From DATARH01 sp963705325 (lineage in GTDB: Bacteria; Pseudomonadota; Alphaproteobacteria; ATCC43930; CGMCC-115725), in contig OY970069.1 in assembly GCA_963705325.1 (NCBI GenBank), forward strand, positions 2,976,001 to 3,040,000: a stretch of 64,000 nt of DNA, in the 5' to 3' direction. The notes below the pieces were generated by a model. That model was given only the letters and a program-made list of their open reading frames with translations. It was not told the origin of the DNA and made no database searches. This document shows, piece after piece, positions 8,004 through 15,664 of the stretch. The translations under genes were made by a program, and so were the position numbers. How positions within the stretch are numbered: position 1 is the first letter of the stretch; the number at the start of each line of letters is the position of its first letter.

Positions 8004-8324
8004 GCGGGTGTGGCGGAATTGGTAGACGCGCCAGACTTGAATTAGGGTCGCTGGCTTGGAAACGGGTCAGTAGTCAGCTGTCAAACTCGGTGAACGCTTC
8101 CGTCAAACGACGATGCCAACCCCGAGCCAAGCCCGAGCAATCGGGAAGGTGTAGAGACTTAACGGCAGCCACCTAAAGGCGAAAGCCCAGGGTGAAGATA
8201 AAGTCCAGCCCATCAAACCGCCGAAGCGCACAAGGTGCCGAGGCGAGCGTGGCGAAAGCCATAGTGGGATGCAAAATCTGGTTTCCTCACGGAAGTGTCG
8301 GTTCGAGTCCGACCACCCGCACCA
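8004..8324 (+). tRNA. tRNA-Leu(CAA) with group I intron, carried by the island
   Basis: Exon 1 is 8004-8037 (GCGGGTG through CCAGACT). Exon 2 is 8272-8324 (CAAAATCTGG through CACCCGCACCA). Spliced, they form a full Leu tRNA: 7-bp acceptor stem GCGGGTG/CACCCGC, 5-bp anticodon stem CCAGA/TCTGG with loop CTCAAAA, long variable arm, a T arm with GTTCGAGTC, and encoded CCA. The anticodon reads CAA if splicing is after U33, which leaves the conserved terminal G on the intron. This is the same specificity as the host tRNA destroyed by the island, so it probably replaces it. Confidence 0.87.
8038..8271 (+). ncRNA. Group I self-splicing intron (IC3-like) in tRNA-Leu anticodon loop
   Basis: A 234-nt insertion between U33 and C34. 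P1 can form between exon GACU and intron GGTC, giving the expected U-G pair at the splice site, and the intron ends in G. Core strings are typical of bacterial IC3 introns such as the Azoarcus tRNA-Ile intron: GTCAAACTCGGTGAA, CCGAGCCAAGC, AAGGTGTAGAGACTT (8146-8160), and AAGATAAAGTCC (8195-8206, the P7 3' strand region). It encodes no homing endonuclease. Group I introns are known in tRNA-Leu(UAA), tRNA-Arg(CCU) and tRNA-Ile(CAU) of bacteria; CAA on a mobile island is unusual as far as I know. Confidence 0.85.
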
Positions 8325-8457
8325 TTTGCCCCAATATTTGCGTCGGGTATTCTTCAGATGACAACGACATCCACCGCGTCGTCTCTGCCCACACAAAAAT
8401 AGCCTTCCCGCACCTGAGCGGCTTTGCGCCTGTCGGATGGAAGAATGCCACACGACC

Positions 8458-9582
8458 TTACTCATCCCAGACAGCCGCTGATCCAGCGTCGAAAAATGTG
8501 ACGTTCAAAGGGTGGCGGTCGCTTCGAGCATCGGAAATCCGTTGTGCGCGCGCCATTTTCCCGCGATTTTCATCGCTCTCCGGGTTTCCGTAGACGCTCA
8601 CATATAATCTGCCGATTGTCCCTTTCTCGATATGATGAAGCACGTGATCATCACTGGCATCGAGCGAGTGACCAAAAATAAATAAAGCGGCGTCTCTGGT
8701 TCGGCAGCTTCCTGCGAAGCTGCGAAGAGATCGTTGCAGATAACCGCTGTGCCGAATCCGGGAAAGCTTTCCTAAGCTATTTCCCTCGGACACAAACAGG
8801 GGAAACTTATCGGCGGCAAGCGCCGCGCGTATCTGGTCAACTAGCGCAATCCCGCCTGCCCTTTCCCAACACTTCTTTTGCACTTCGGGGCCGGCATCGA
8901 ACAGATGCAAGGCCCCGTGAAGGAAATGGATGTTCTGGGTGTTCGCGCCGCCTTCAGCATCCCACGTGACGTAGGGAGCCATCGGATCGTCATCAGGCGC
9001 GCGAAATCCGTCGTCATGCTGAAGAGGTTCCGTCTGCTCGAAGACGACACCCAATGGATTGCCGGCGTTCCAGTGGACGACTTGATCGTGCAACAGCGTC
9101 CAGTAGAGAAGCAGATCGTAGTTCAGCGAGTAAACCTGCCCGCGCCGGTCCTTGCCGTCGGGGCGCAAATCCCGGCTTTCGCCGACGAAATGAGCGAGAA
9201 AGTGTCGGCATGCCCGATATTGCGCTTCCGTGATATCCGCTGGGCGTTCGGGGTGCCGCCCTGCGATCGCCTGAACGAGGAGTTCTTTCAGCATCTCCGC
9301 ATGCTCTGCCATGCGACCCCTCGCCTCGGCATCCGCCGAATAGATGGGGAGCAAGGCAACAGCCTTACGAAGCGCTTCGATGACTGCTTCGAAATCCGTA
9401 GTTCCCAGGCGAGTAAACGCCTCACGTGCTTGCGGAACCGCCGTAAAATCAGCTTCGTCCAAAAGAGAGCCGTAGTGAAACCGGTCTGGAAAGAGAGCAA
9501 TACTGAATCCGTTACCGAGGAGAAGATGGCGTTTGCCACCTTCTGTTTGTCTTAATGCTTCTTGAAACCTGACGATGGGCAC
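8458..9582 (-). CDS. DUF4917 / SIR2-like protein, candidate defence effector
   Basis: 374 residues from GTG 9582, with a GAGGT-type ribosome site about 12 nt upstream. The N-terminal LLLGNGFSIAL is the SIR2-like nucleotide-binding loop. VYSLNYDLLLYW and IHFLHGALHL match the Asn/Asp and catalytic His regions of SIR2-like proteins, and FIFGHSLDASDDHVL is the closing Rossmann segment. I recognise it as the DUF4917 type. SIR2-like proteins in bacterial defence degrade NAD+ upon infection; that activity is inferred here. It lies 112 bp after the glycosylase gene on the same strand and is probably part of the same operon. Confidence 0.8.
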   Translation of the reverse strand: MPIVRFQEALRQTEGGKRHLLLGNGFSIALFPDRFHYGSLLDEADFTAVPQAREAFTRLGTTDFEAVIEALRKAVALLPIYSADAEARGRMAEHAEMLKELLVQAIAGRHPERPADITEAQYRACRHFLAHFVGESRDLRPDGKDRRGQVYSLNYDLLLYWTLLHDQVVHWNAGNPLGVVFEQTEPLQHDDGFRAPDDDPMAPYVTWDAEGGANTQNIHFLHGALHLFDAGPEVQKKCWERAGGIALVDQIRAALAADKFPLFVSEGNSLGKLSRIRHSGYLQRSLRSFAGSCRTRDAALFIFGHSLDASDDHVLHHIEKGTIGRLYVSVYGNPESDENRGKMARAQRISDARSDRHPLNVTFFDAGSAAVWDE

Positions 9583-9694
9583 GGCAATTTTTACCTCGGA
9601 CTGAGAACTATACCGTCAAATAGTGCCGCGGCCAGGGTATTCAACCGGAAAGTAACGTGATTTAATCCCGCCCATAGTGGAAAGGGGGACGGTA

Positions 9695-10423
9695 TTACTC
9701 TGGCTTCGCGGCAGGCCTGCAGCTACGGAGAAGCAGAAAGCCGAAGGGTGGGGTTCCTATAAAAGGCTGTACTGCAACTGGGCTTTTAAATTTCCTGACA
9801 TGACGCGCCAAATCCAGGAGTTCAAAGTCGCGACGACCGATGCCGAGCAGGTCGGCGGCGTAAGAGACGACAAGCTTCAGGCCTTGATAATCGTCAATCT
9901 GAACGCCCGCGCTCTTTGCGAACAGTTTGATGTGCCGATCAACGGCGACACAGTCGATCCCGACAAGACAGGAGAGATAATCGACCGTTTTCGGTCCGAT
10001 GCCCGAAATCGCCAGAAGCCCCGCCTTAAAGTCCTCCCGAAGCAAACGGACCTGAAGGTGCCTGACGTTTTCAACACGGTTCCGCTCCATAACTGCCACC
10101 AGCCTGGCGAACCGCCCGATCTTTTCAGGGTGCTTCCACATCAAGAAATCCGCAACCGCTCCCTTGGCGACAATCTGTGTCGTGCCGGCGAGTGTTGCAG
10201 CCTCCGGAAACACACGACGTATGCGCTCAACCCTTCCCCTAACGACCGTCTGGTAGTTCAACCCGGCTTGCAGGACGCAGTCCGCGAGGGCCGCTCCCAG
10301 ATGGTCAACGACCGGTCGCTGGCTGATTTGCGCATGAGCCGCGCCGAGTCCGTAAGCGTGGTTCGCCACCTGACGGGCCAGTGCCAGCAGGTCGAAGACC
10401 TGATGGGATTGGGACGGCCTCAT
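9695..10423 (-). CDS. OGG/HhH-GPD DNA-glycosylase-like protein
   Basis: 242 residues starting at ATG 10423, overlapping the QueC-like stop as ATGA. The helix-hairpin-helix reads SGIGPKTVDYLSCLVG and is followed by CVAVDRHI. This keeps both the Lys of the HhH and the Asp used by bifunctional 8-oxoguanine-type glycosylase/lyases. OGG-like genes are known next to QueC-like genes in type IV CBASS loci; no CD-NTase is seen here. The enzyme may remove a modified base from DNA or from a nucleobase conjugate. Its position between QueC-like and DUF4917 genes points to a shared pathway. Confidence 0.82.
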   Translation of the reverse strand: MRPSQSHQVFDLLALARQVANHAYGLGAAHAQISQRPVVDHLGAALADCVLQAGLNYQTVVRGRVERIRRVFPEAATLAGTTQIVAKGAVADFLMWKHPEKIGRFARLVAVMERNRVENVRHLQVRLLREDFKAGLLAISGIGPKTVDYLSCLVGIDCVAVDRHIKLFAKSAGVQIDDYQGLKLVVSYAADLLGIGRRDFELLDLARHVRKFKSPVAVQPFIGTPPFGFLLLRSCRPAAKPE

Positions 10424-11046
10424 GCCGCAAGACCCGCTTGGGCTAGAGCATCCAGACGGTCGACGCAGTTCGGGCACGCGCCGCACGGGATGTCGCTATA
10501 GACTTGGCAGGAAAAGGTGCGGCCGATCGGAACGGAAAGACGCCGCGCCTCCTCTACCACCTCGCGTTTCGATTTATCCCGGAATGGAAGGTGAAAGCGG
10601 ACGGGCCCTACGTTTTCCGCGAGAGCGTCGAGGCTGTTAAGGAAAGCGGCGGAGCAGTCCAGCTCCTTGGCATGATTGCTGTTGATAAAGCCGCTATAGA
10701 CATCCGTTAAGCCGCGCGTTTGCGCCAAAGCTGCCGCGGCGGAAAAAAACAGCAATGTACGGTAGGGAATATAAAGGTCCTCCGGTTCGACCCGCTCTGC
10801 CCAGAGATCCGGTTCGGCGATGAGCCTTGAGCGCGAGCCAGAGAAAATCCCGGAGATGTCGACGCGCGCCGGAGGTTCGACGCCGCCATCCGGCAAAACG
10901 CGGTTCAGCGTCTCCCACTCCTTTTCGACGCAGTGCTGGCTGTAATCAAAGAACACCGGCACTACCACTTCGCCTCTTTCCCGTAACCAATACGCTACCG
11001 TTGTTGAGTTGAGCCCGCCCGAGCTGAGTAGCATTACGCGGCTCAT
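10420..11046 (-). CDS. QueC-like 7-cyano-7-deazaguanine synthase family enzyme
   Basis: A 208-residue ATP-pyrophosphatase-type protein. The P-loop is LSSGGLNSTTV, where canonical QueC has SGGxDS, so the Asp is replaced by Asn. The C-terminal zinc site is intact: CQVYSDIPCGACPNC. ATG 11046 overlaps the preceding stop as ATGA. The other queuosine genes (queD, queE, folE) are absent nearby, so this is unlikely to be the housekeeping enzyme. QueC relatives in Qat and type IV CBASS are reported to work in defence, in CBASS by attaching a deazaguanine-type base to an N-terminal glycine; an equivalent role here is inferred. Confidence 0.85.
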   Translation of the reverse strand: MSRVMLLSSGGLNSTTVAYWLRERGEVVVPVFFDYSQHCVEKEWETLNRVLPDGGVEPPARVDISGIFSGSRSRLIAEPDLWAERVEPEDLYIPYRTLLFFSAAAALAQTRGLTDVYSGFINSNHAKELDCSAAFLNSLDALAENVGPVRFHLPFRDKSKREVVEEARRLSVPIGRTFSCQVYSDIPCGACPNCVDRLDALAQAGLAA

Positions 11047-12389
11047 TTGGATTTCACCCGCAATTCGCTGAAGCTGATGAAGGTGGCGTTCAAGCAAGCA
11101 TCGAGGCTTCGCGAGTGACACCTGCTGCCGGCGATAACCATCGTATTGCTGCATTCGTCTTCCGGATCGTACACGATCACAGGTATGCCCCATGCGATCG
11201 CCATGCCGATCTCGACAAGCGTGCCGGGGTCGCGCCCCGTTGGCACCGCAAATACGAGCTGACATTGTTTGAGCAGCTCGACATCTTTCGAATAGGCCGC
11301 GTTTAGCGTGATGAAATCCGAGCCTTCCGGCACCTCACCGTTTTCTACGACCGGCCTTCGAACCTGGAAGTTATGATATTGAAGCGCTGACACCGCTCGT
11401 TCGATGGCGCGACGGTCCGTATTCGTAAAATCGGGAGCGGCGAGGTAGATGTGCTGAGTCCGCCTCCACTCCCAGGGAACGATGGTGCCGCCGAGATTTT
11501 GTAGCTCGTCCAGAGCGAGTATCTCGCTCTGCCGGACGTATTCCTGAAAGACGTCCGGATCAGTCGTTTGGGAGTAGGCGGAACTGACCCACGAGGCACG
11601 CCAGGCGGCTTCGACACCACCCTTCTGCAAATGCACCAAATAGGCGGCATCAAAAACATCTCCTACCCCGACAGAATTGACCGTAGTACCGAGCTGCGCG
11701 GGGACCTCATGCGTTTCGCCTGCGGCATGCAAATGGAGCCGGCATCCTCCACGATTTTCCTTTAGGACGATCGCCGCCGGATGGAGTCCGGCAAAACTTC
11801 CGACCAACGCTTTCATCCCAGACGCGGCACCAGTCTGCTGGAAAAGGGGAGACGAAGTGGAAATGAAGACGGTAGCGATGTTTTGCGGCACCTGGCCGAG
11901 CGCGCCGATGTCGGCCACGTCGTAGGCTACGTCTACGTGGAGGCTCAACGAGGCCGGCAACAGTTGGCAGGTGCGCATCAGGTCATATGACCCGGGAAAT
12001 AGAAGCGCATGGTTAGTAGCGCCTATTGCACTTAGATCGATGTCAGCCGCAGGATCGATCGTCTTTTCGTCACGGAGAAGGGCTTCATATTTTTGATCGT
12101 CGACCTCCGTCGGGTCGGCAATCAAAACCACGTTAGGCGCGCCTGAGACGTACCCAAGCACGAGAAAATGCTGGCACCCCAGACTGGCGAGATACGCGCG
12201 GGCGCTGTCCTCAAGGTAAGTCGGGAGGAAGACAGCCGCTGCAAAGGGCGCTCCAAGCGCCCAAAGCCCGCGAGCAGCATGCGTAATGCCGCCCAGCCGC
12301 ATTTTGTTCTCGGAGCCCGGCGAGGTCAGGGTGACATCGACGAAAATCTCGCCAACCAAAAGCGGTAATGAGGGCTGATCGCCCCTCAC
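11043..12389 (-). CDS. PfkB-family kinase fused to nucleoside 2-deoxyribosyltransferase
   Basis: 448 residues from GTG 12389, which overlaps the upstream stop as GTGA. Residues about 1-300 are a ribokinase/PfkB fold (VGEIFVDVTLT at the start, NSVGVGDVFDAAY as the catalytic Gly-x-Gly-Asp box). Residues about 320-448 are a nucleoside deoxyribosyltransferase-like domain (HIYLAAPDF, then GTLVEIGMAIAWGIPVIVY with the catalytic Glu). Together they could cleave or exchange a base on a nucleoside and phosphorylate it. The fusion inside a QueC/OGG operon suggests nucleobase or nucleotide processing during defence. I do not know a characterised homolog of the fusion. Confidence 0.82.
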   Translation of the reverse strand: MRGDQPSLPLLVGEIFVDVTLTSPGSENKMRLGGITHAARGLWALGAPFAAAVFLPTYLEDSARAYLASLGCQHFLVLGYVSGAPNVVLIADPTEVDDQKYEALLRDEKTIDPAADIDLSAIGATNHALLFPGSYDLMRTCQLLPASLSLHVDVAYDVADIGALGQVPQNIATVFISTSSPLFQQTGAASGMKALVGSFAGLHPAAIVLKENRGGCRLHLHAAGETHEVPAQLGTTVNSVGVGDVFDAAYLVHLQKGGVEAAWRASWVSSAYSQTTDPDVFQEYVRQSEILALDELQNLGGTIVPWEWRRTQHIYLAAPDFTNTDRRAIERAVSALQYHNFQVRRPVVENGEVPEGSDFITLNAAYSKDVELLKQCQLVFAVPTGRDPGTLVEIGMAIAWGIPVIVYDPEDECSNTMVIAGSRCHSRSLDACLNATFISFSELRVKSK

Positions 12390-12766
12390 GGCCCAACGGC
12401 TGCGAAATCGACGGAAACGGAAGCGACCGGAGGCCCATTGCTCGAACTTCGAACGGCGCCGACATAGGAGTAGCCTCCCTTCAGGCACGCTGCGAGATAG
12501 TTGAAGCTGGTCGGGAAATTTCCAATAACTTCCCCAGCCTCGGTCTGCGCCACCACCCGTTTCTTTTGAGCGATGTGCAGCGCCGTTCCGACTGCCGGAC
12601 AGGCTCCGTGAGCGATGAAAAATTCAGAGTGCTCGACATCCTCCAGGATTGCGCTCAACGCTCGCGCGCACCGGTCTTCGGGCGGCTTATCGCCGCCTCC
12701 ATCCTCTCCCGCTTCTTTCTTCGAAGCCGGGTAGTCGGAAAACCTGCCTGAGCCGCTGCTTCCCAT
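12386..12766 (-). CDS. Small Met-Gly-starting protein of the QueC-like operon, possible modification substrate
   Basis: 126 residues starting MGSSGSGRFSDYP, after a strong GGGGGAGG ribosome site 5 nt upstream. The N-terminal 35 residues are Gly/Ser/charged and look flexible; the rest is a compact alpha/beta domain with SEFFIAHGACPAVG and FNYLAACLKGG. It is the first gene of the coupled operon. Removal of Met would expose an N-terminal Gly. Because QueC-like enzymes in other defence systems are reported to modify such glycines, this protein is a good candidate substrate; this is inference from position and sequence only. No known domain recognised. Confidence 0.72.
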   Translation of the reverse strand: MGSSGSGRFSDYPASKKEAGEDGGGDKPPEDRCARALSAILEDVEHSEFFIAHGACPAVGTALHIAQKKRVVAQTEAGEVIGNFPTSFNYLAACLKGGYSYVGAVRSSSNGPPVASVSVDFAAVGP

Positions 12767-12959
12767 AGCCTCCCCCGTTTAGAACGCGACGCCCAGGTCG
12801 CTGTCGGTTGATTCTTTATTTGTTGGATCAATCGTAACGCGACCGCAGGTTTTCGTCCATCTGTTGCGACTCCCTCAGGGTCGCAAGGCGTCAAGACCAA
12901 CGATCCATTCCTAGTCGAGCCGGTAGAGTCGCTCTGAAAGCCGCATCTTCAGCCAGAGC

Positions 12960-13142
12960 CTAGCCCGGCGCGAAATGATTGCGTGCCAGCACCCTGCGGA
13001 TATTCCGCAGGTTGGCGACAGCGGTGAGCCGCTCAGGGGCGCCCTCGGGCAGTAGCGCAAGGGCGTCGGTAATCTTCCGGTGCAGCGCGAACAGTTCGGA
13101 GCGCGTCAGGTTCATCAATTCGGTCAAGGTATAGGCTCGCAT
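12960..13142 (-). CDS. Small conserved island protein, unknown function
   Basis: A 60-residue protein, MRAYTLTELMNLTRSELFAL onward, with a helix-rich body and the ending NLRNIRRVLARNHFAPG. AAGGAGA lies about 6 nt before ATG 13142, which is preferred to the longer frame from 13286. I have seen this type of short protein in alphaproteobacterial integrative elements; no function is known to me. It lies between the QueC-like operon and the divergent dCTP deaminase. Confidence 0.65.
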   Translation of the reverse strand: MRAYTLTELMNLTRSELFALHRKITDALALLPEGAPERLTAVANLRNIRRVLARNHFAPG

Positions 13143-13530
13143 TTTCGTCTCCTTCGTTTTCGACCGCGCACATCGCGGCCTTCTGGCGAAGGCCCCGGTG
13201 CCGAAGGAGGCGAGCCGCATCGCTTGCGACCGGAACGAAGAGGAGGAGTGCGCAGCACTTGGGGCGGCTGCGCCGACGCGAGGCATTTGATGGCCGGAGT
13301 AAGGCCGCTCTGGCGTCGAGAACTTCCCGGAAGGAGACGCGGGCGAACTTGATCGAAGAAATTGATGAGTTGCTTTACGCGCGCACGAGGAGCGATCAGC
13401 CCTGCGTCGCTATGATCGTTCGGCGCGGGCTAACCACACCGCATCGCTTGGGACCTGAACGGCGGGCGCTTCGATCTGGCTGAAGCGCCCGGCTTGCAAA
13501 CTCGGCGGCGATCGTCGTATAGAACAAACA
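13143..13530. other. Non-coding stretch upstream of the SRAP remnant and dCTP deaminase
   Basis: I see no convincing gene in these 388 bases. Reported AvcD-type deaminases are held in check by an adjacent small RNA (AvcI), so an RNA could lie here, but I see no diagnostic sequence. GC-rich with several short imperfect inverted repeats. Confidence 0.3.
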
Positions 13531-13653
13531 ATGAACATCTTGCTCGCGCCCTATCCGTCCGATGAGATGGTCTGCTGGCCGCTCAGCGCGCGGGTCGGTA
13601 ATGTGCGCAATAACGATCCGAGCCTCGTTGAGCCGATCGTCGCGGCGTTATAA
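13531..13653 (+). pseudogene. C-terminal remnant of an SRAP (HMCES/YedK) gene
   Basis: A 40-residue frame, NILLAPYPSDEMVCWPLSAR followed by VGNVRNNDPSLVEPI. This matches the end of SRAP proteins (a pattern of APxPxxxM...WPVSxRV...NDxxLxEP). The catalytic Cys, Asn, Glu and His regions are absent. It is not a copy of the end of the intact SRAP gene at 5697-6389, so it is a second, separate SRAP trace inside the island. Confidence 0.6.
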
Positions 13654-13680
13654 AGCCCGCACAGGCCATGAGCCAAGCCA

Positions 13681-15474
13681 GTGCCAAAGATGAGCAAATT
13701 CGCGGATCGCCCCCCGACAAACGCCCGGATGCGATTCATGACTTCAAGGGCCTATGGGATTGATTTGCCATCGTACGAGCCGCTGGAGTCGAATACCCAA
13801 ACGCTTTTTGCTAAAGGCGAGCCTTTCGTGAGCGAGCAACGCGAAGTCGGTCGTAAATCAGACGCTGCGGGGCCTGAGATATTTATCGGGCTGGTCGGCG
13901 CGGTCGGCACAGACCTGTACCGCGTTCGCGACGTCCTCAAGCAAGAGCTACGCCGTGCGAATTACACTCCCGAGATCATTCATCTCAGCAAATTGATGAT
14001 GGATGTCGATAACCTCGAATCTCTTAGCGCTTACGAGACGAGCCCGGAGGATGAGAGGATCGATAAATTCATGGATGCCGGCGATGCTATCCGCAACTCC
14101 ATTCCCCGCCCCGACGCCGTTGTCTTGCTTGGGATCAGTAAAATCCAGGCGATAAGGGAAGAGCGGCAGATACAGGCACCAGGTACTGGCGAGTCTCAAC
14201 AAGGGCAAGCCGCCAAGGGATCGAGATCGTCTAAAGACATTCGGCCTCTAAATCGTCATGCCTATATTTTCCATTCCCTCAAACATCCTGAAGAAATTCG
14301 GACATTGCGGCGCGTCTACGGCTCCGCATTCCTAGCCGTATCGGTTTATTCGCCTCGGGAAATCCGTAAAAAGGCCCTTTGCGATCGTATCGCCCGTTCC
14401 CGAGGCGAATACAATGGTGACAAATTTTTCGATACCGCCGATCGCCTGATCGAAAAGGACGAAAAGGAAGTCGGCGATTACGGCCAGAACGTCAGGGAGA
14501 CTTTTCCCGAAGGCGATGTTTTCATTGATGCCACAAATCCGGATGACATTCCGGCCCAAATCACACGGCTCGTAAATATCCTTTTTGAACACCCGTACAT
14601 CACGCCCACCGTTGACGAATACGGGATGTTTCACGCCAAGGCCGCCGCGTTTCGGTCAGCCGATCTCTCGCGACAAGTGGGCGCTGTGATCATGACGACG
14701 GATGGCGAAATCATCGCCGCGGGCTGTAATGAGGTTCCCAAGGCTGGTGGTGGCGCCGTTTGGGAGGGACGCGACGAAGATAAAGGTAAAGACTATCGCG
14801 ACTACACGCTCGGTTACAACTTCACCGCCCGGATGAAACATGAAACGATCGCCGAGATATTCAGCCGTTTGGGCCCGGACTGGCTCGCGCCGGATTTGCA
14901 ATCTTGTTCGCCAGAGGAACTCGCGACGCGAGCCTTGTACGCAGGAGACACCCCCCGGCTGAAGGGTACCCGTGCCGACAGCATCCTCGAATTCGGACGC
15001 ATCGTGCATGCGGAGATGTCTGCCGTAACCGACGCCGCCAGGCGCGGTCTTTCGGTGCTCGGCGCGGTTCTCTACTGCACGACATTTCCCTGTCACATGT
15101 GCGCACGCCACATTATCGCTTCCGGTCTCAAGCAAGTCGTCTACATCGAGCCCTATCCAAAAAGTCTCGCGAAAGAGCTGTATCGAAAGTCGATACAAGT
15201 CGACTTCGATGTCGAAGCGGATGACGACGCTGTCGTATTCAGGCCCTTTGTCGGCGTGTCGCCGACCCGCTATCTCGACTTTTTTTCGATGCCTAAGCGC
15301 AAGGATGATCAAGGACATACCCTCGACTGGAGTCCGGAAATTGCGCAGCCCCGGATCGATCGAATTGGCACCTATGAAGACGCGGAAGCTGGCCTCATGA
15401 ACGTGTTAGCCGAAACAAGGACCAGGCTCGGGATCAAAAGACAGGATCAGGAGGGAGCTAATGGCAAAACATAA
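13681..15474 (+). CDS. Anti-phage dCTP/dCMP deaminase (AvcD/DcdV-like), two-domain
   Basis: About 597 residues. The N-terminal P-loop-kinase-like domain contains IGLVGAVGTDLYRVRDVL (a degenerate Walker A) and VVLLGISKIQAIREER. The C-terminal cytidine deaminase domain has the zinc site HAEMSA and PCHMCARH. Proteins of this architecture deaminate dCTP/dCMP during phage infection and starve replication. The start is uncertain: GTG 13681, ATG 13690, or ATG 13738, with no good ribosome site. A different frame opening at ATG 13668 looks protein-like for 31 codons and overlaps it. Divergent from the QueC-like operon. Confidence 0.87.
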   Translation: MPKMSKFADRPPTNARMRFMTSRAYGIDLPSYEPLESNTQTLFAKGEPFVSEQREVGRKSDAAGPEIFIGLVGAVGTDLYRVRDVLKQELRRANYTPEIIHLSKLMMDVDNLESLSAYETSPEDERIDKFMDAGDAIRNSIPRPDAVVLLGISKIQAIREERQIQAPGTGESQQGQAAKGSRSSKDIRPLNRHAYIFHSLKHPEEIRTLRRVYGSAFLAVSVYSPREIRKKALCDRIARSRGEYNGDKFFDTADRLIEKDEKEVGDYGQNVRETFPEGDVFIDATNPDDIPAQITRLVNILFEHPYITPTVDEYGMFHAKAAAFRSADLSRQVGAVIMTTDGEIIAAGCNEVPKAGGGAVWEGRDEDKGKDYRDYTLGYNFTARMKHETIAEIFSRLGPDWLAPDLQSCSPEELATRALYAGDTPRLKGTRADSILEFGRIVHAEMSAVTDAARRGLSVLGAVLYCTTFPCHMCARHIIASGLKQVVYIEPYPKSLAKELYRKSIQVDFDVEADDDAVVFRPFVGVSPTRYLDFFSMPKRKDDQGHTLDWSPEIAQPRIDRIGTYEDAEAGLMNVLAETRTRLGIKRQDQEGANGKT

Positions 15475-15664
15475 CTGGCTGAATAAGCAGCTCGACCAAG
15501 CAAATACCGTCGTCCGCTCTTGGAGCCAGTGGAAGCGGGAGACCATCAGATCCCAAATCGGGGATGTTGAAGGAACTTCTTCGGCCCCAACTGTTCAGAA
15601 ACGATCTGCTGGAAAAGATTCCGAACGCGAGGTTGGGCCCTCAGGAAAAATGCACCGTGCTTGA
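15461..15664 (+). CDS. Small protein coupled to the dCTP deaminase
   Basis: 67 residues, MAKHNWLNKQLDQANTVVRS onward, starting 14 bp before the deaminase stop. It has a basic amphipathic N-terminal helix and a low-complexity polar tail. The overlap indicates cotranslation with the deaminase. No family recognised; it might regulate the deaminase. Confidence 0.55.
   Translation: MAKHNWLNKQLDQANTVVRSWSQWKRETIRSQIGDVEGTSSAPTVQKRSAGKDSEREVGPSGKMHRA

Noticed and set aside
8004..8324. Reading the intron-bearing tRNA as tRNA-Leu(UAA) as in cyanobacteria
   Set aside because: This needs splicing after U34 and would leave C, not the conserved G, at the intron 3' end. The CAA reading gives a G end, a C-G P10 pair and a 7-nt loop.
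8458..15664. Calling the defence region a type IV CBASS or Qat system
   Set aside because: No CD-NTase, TGT-like gene, KAP ATPase or TatD-like nuclease is present; only the QueC-like and OGG-like parts are shared.
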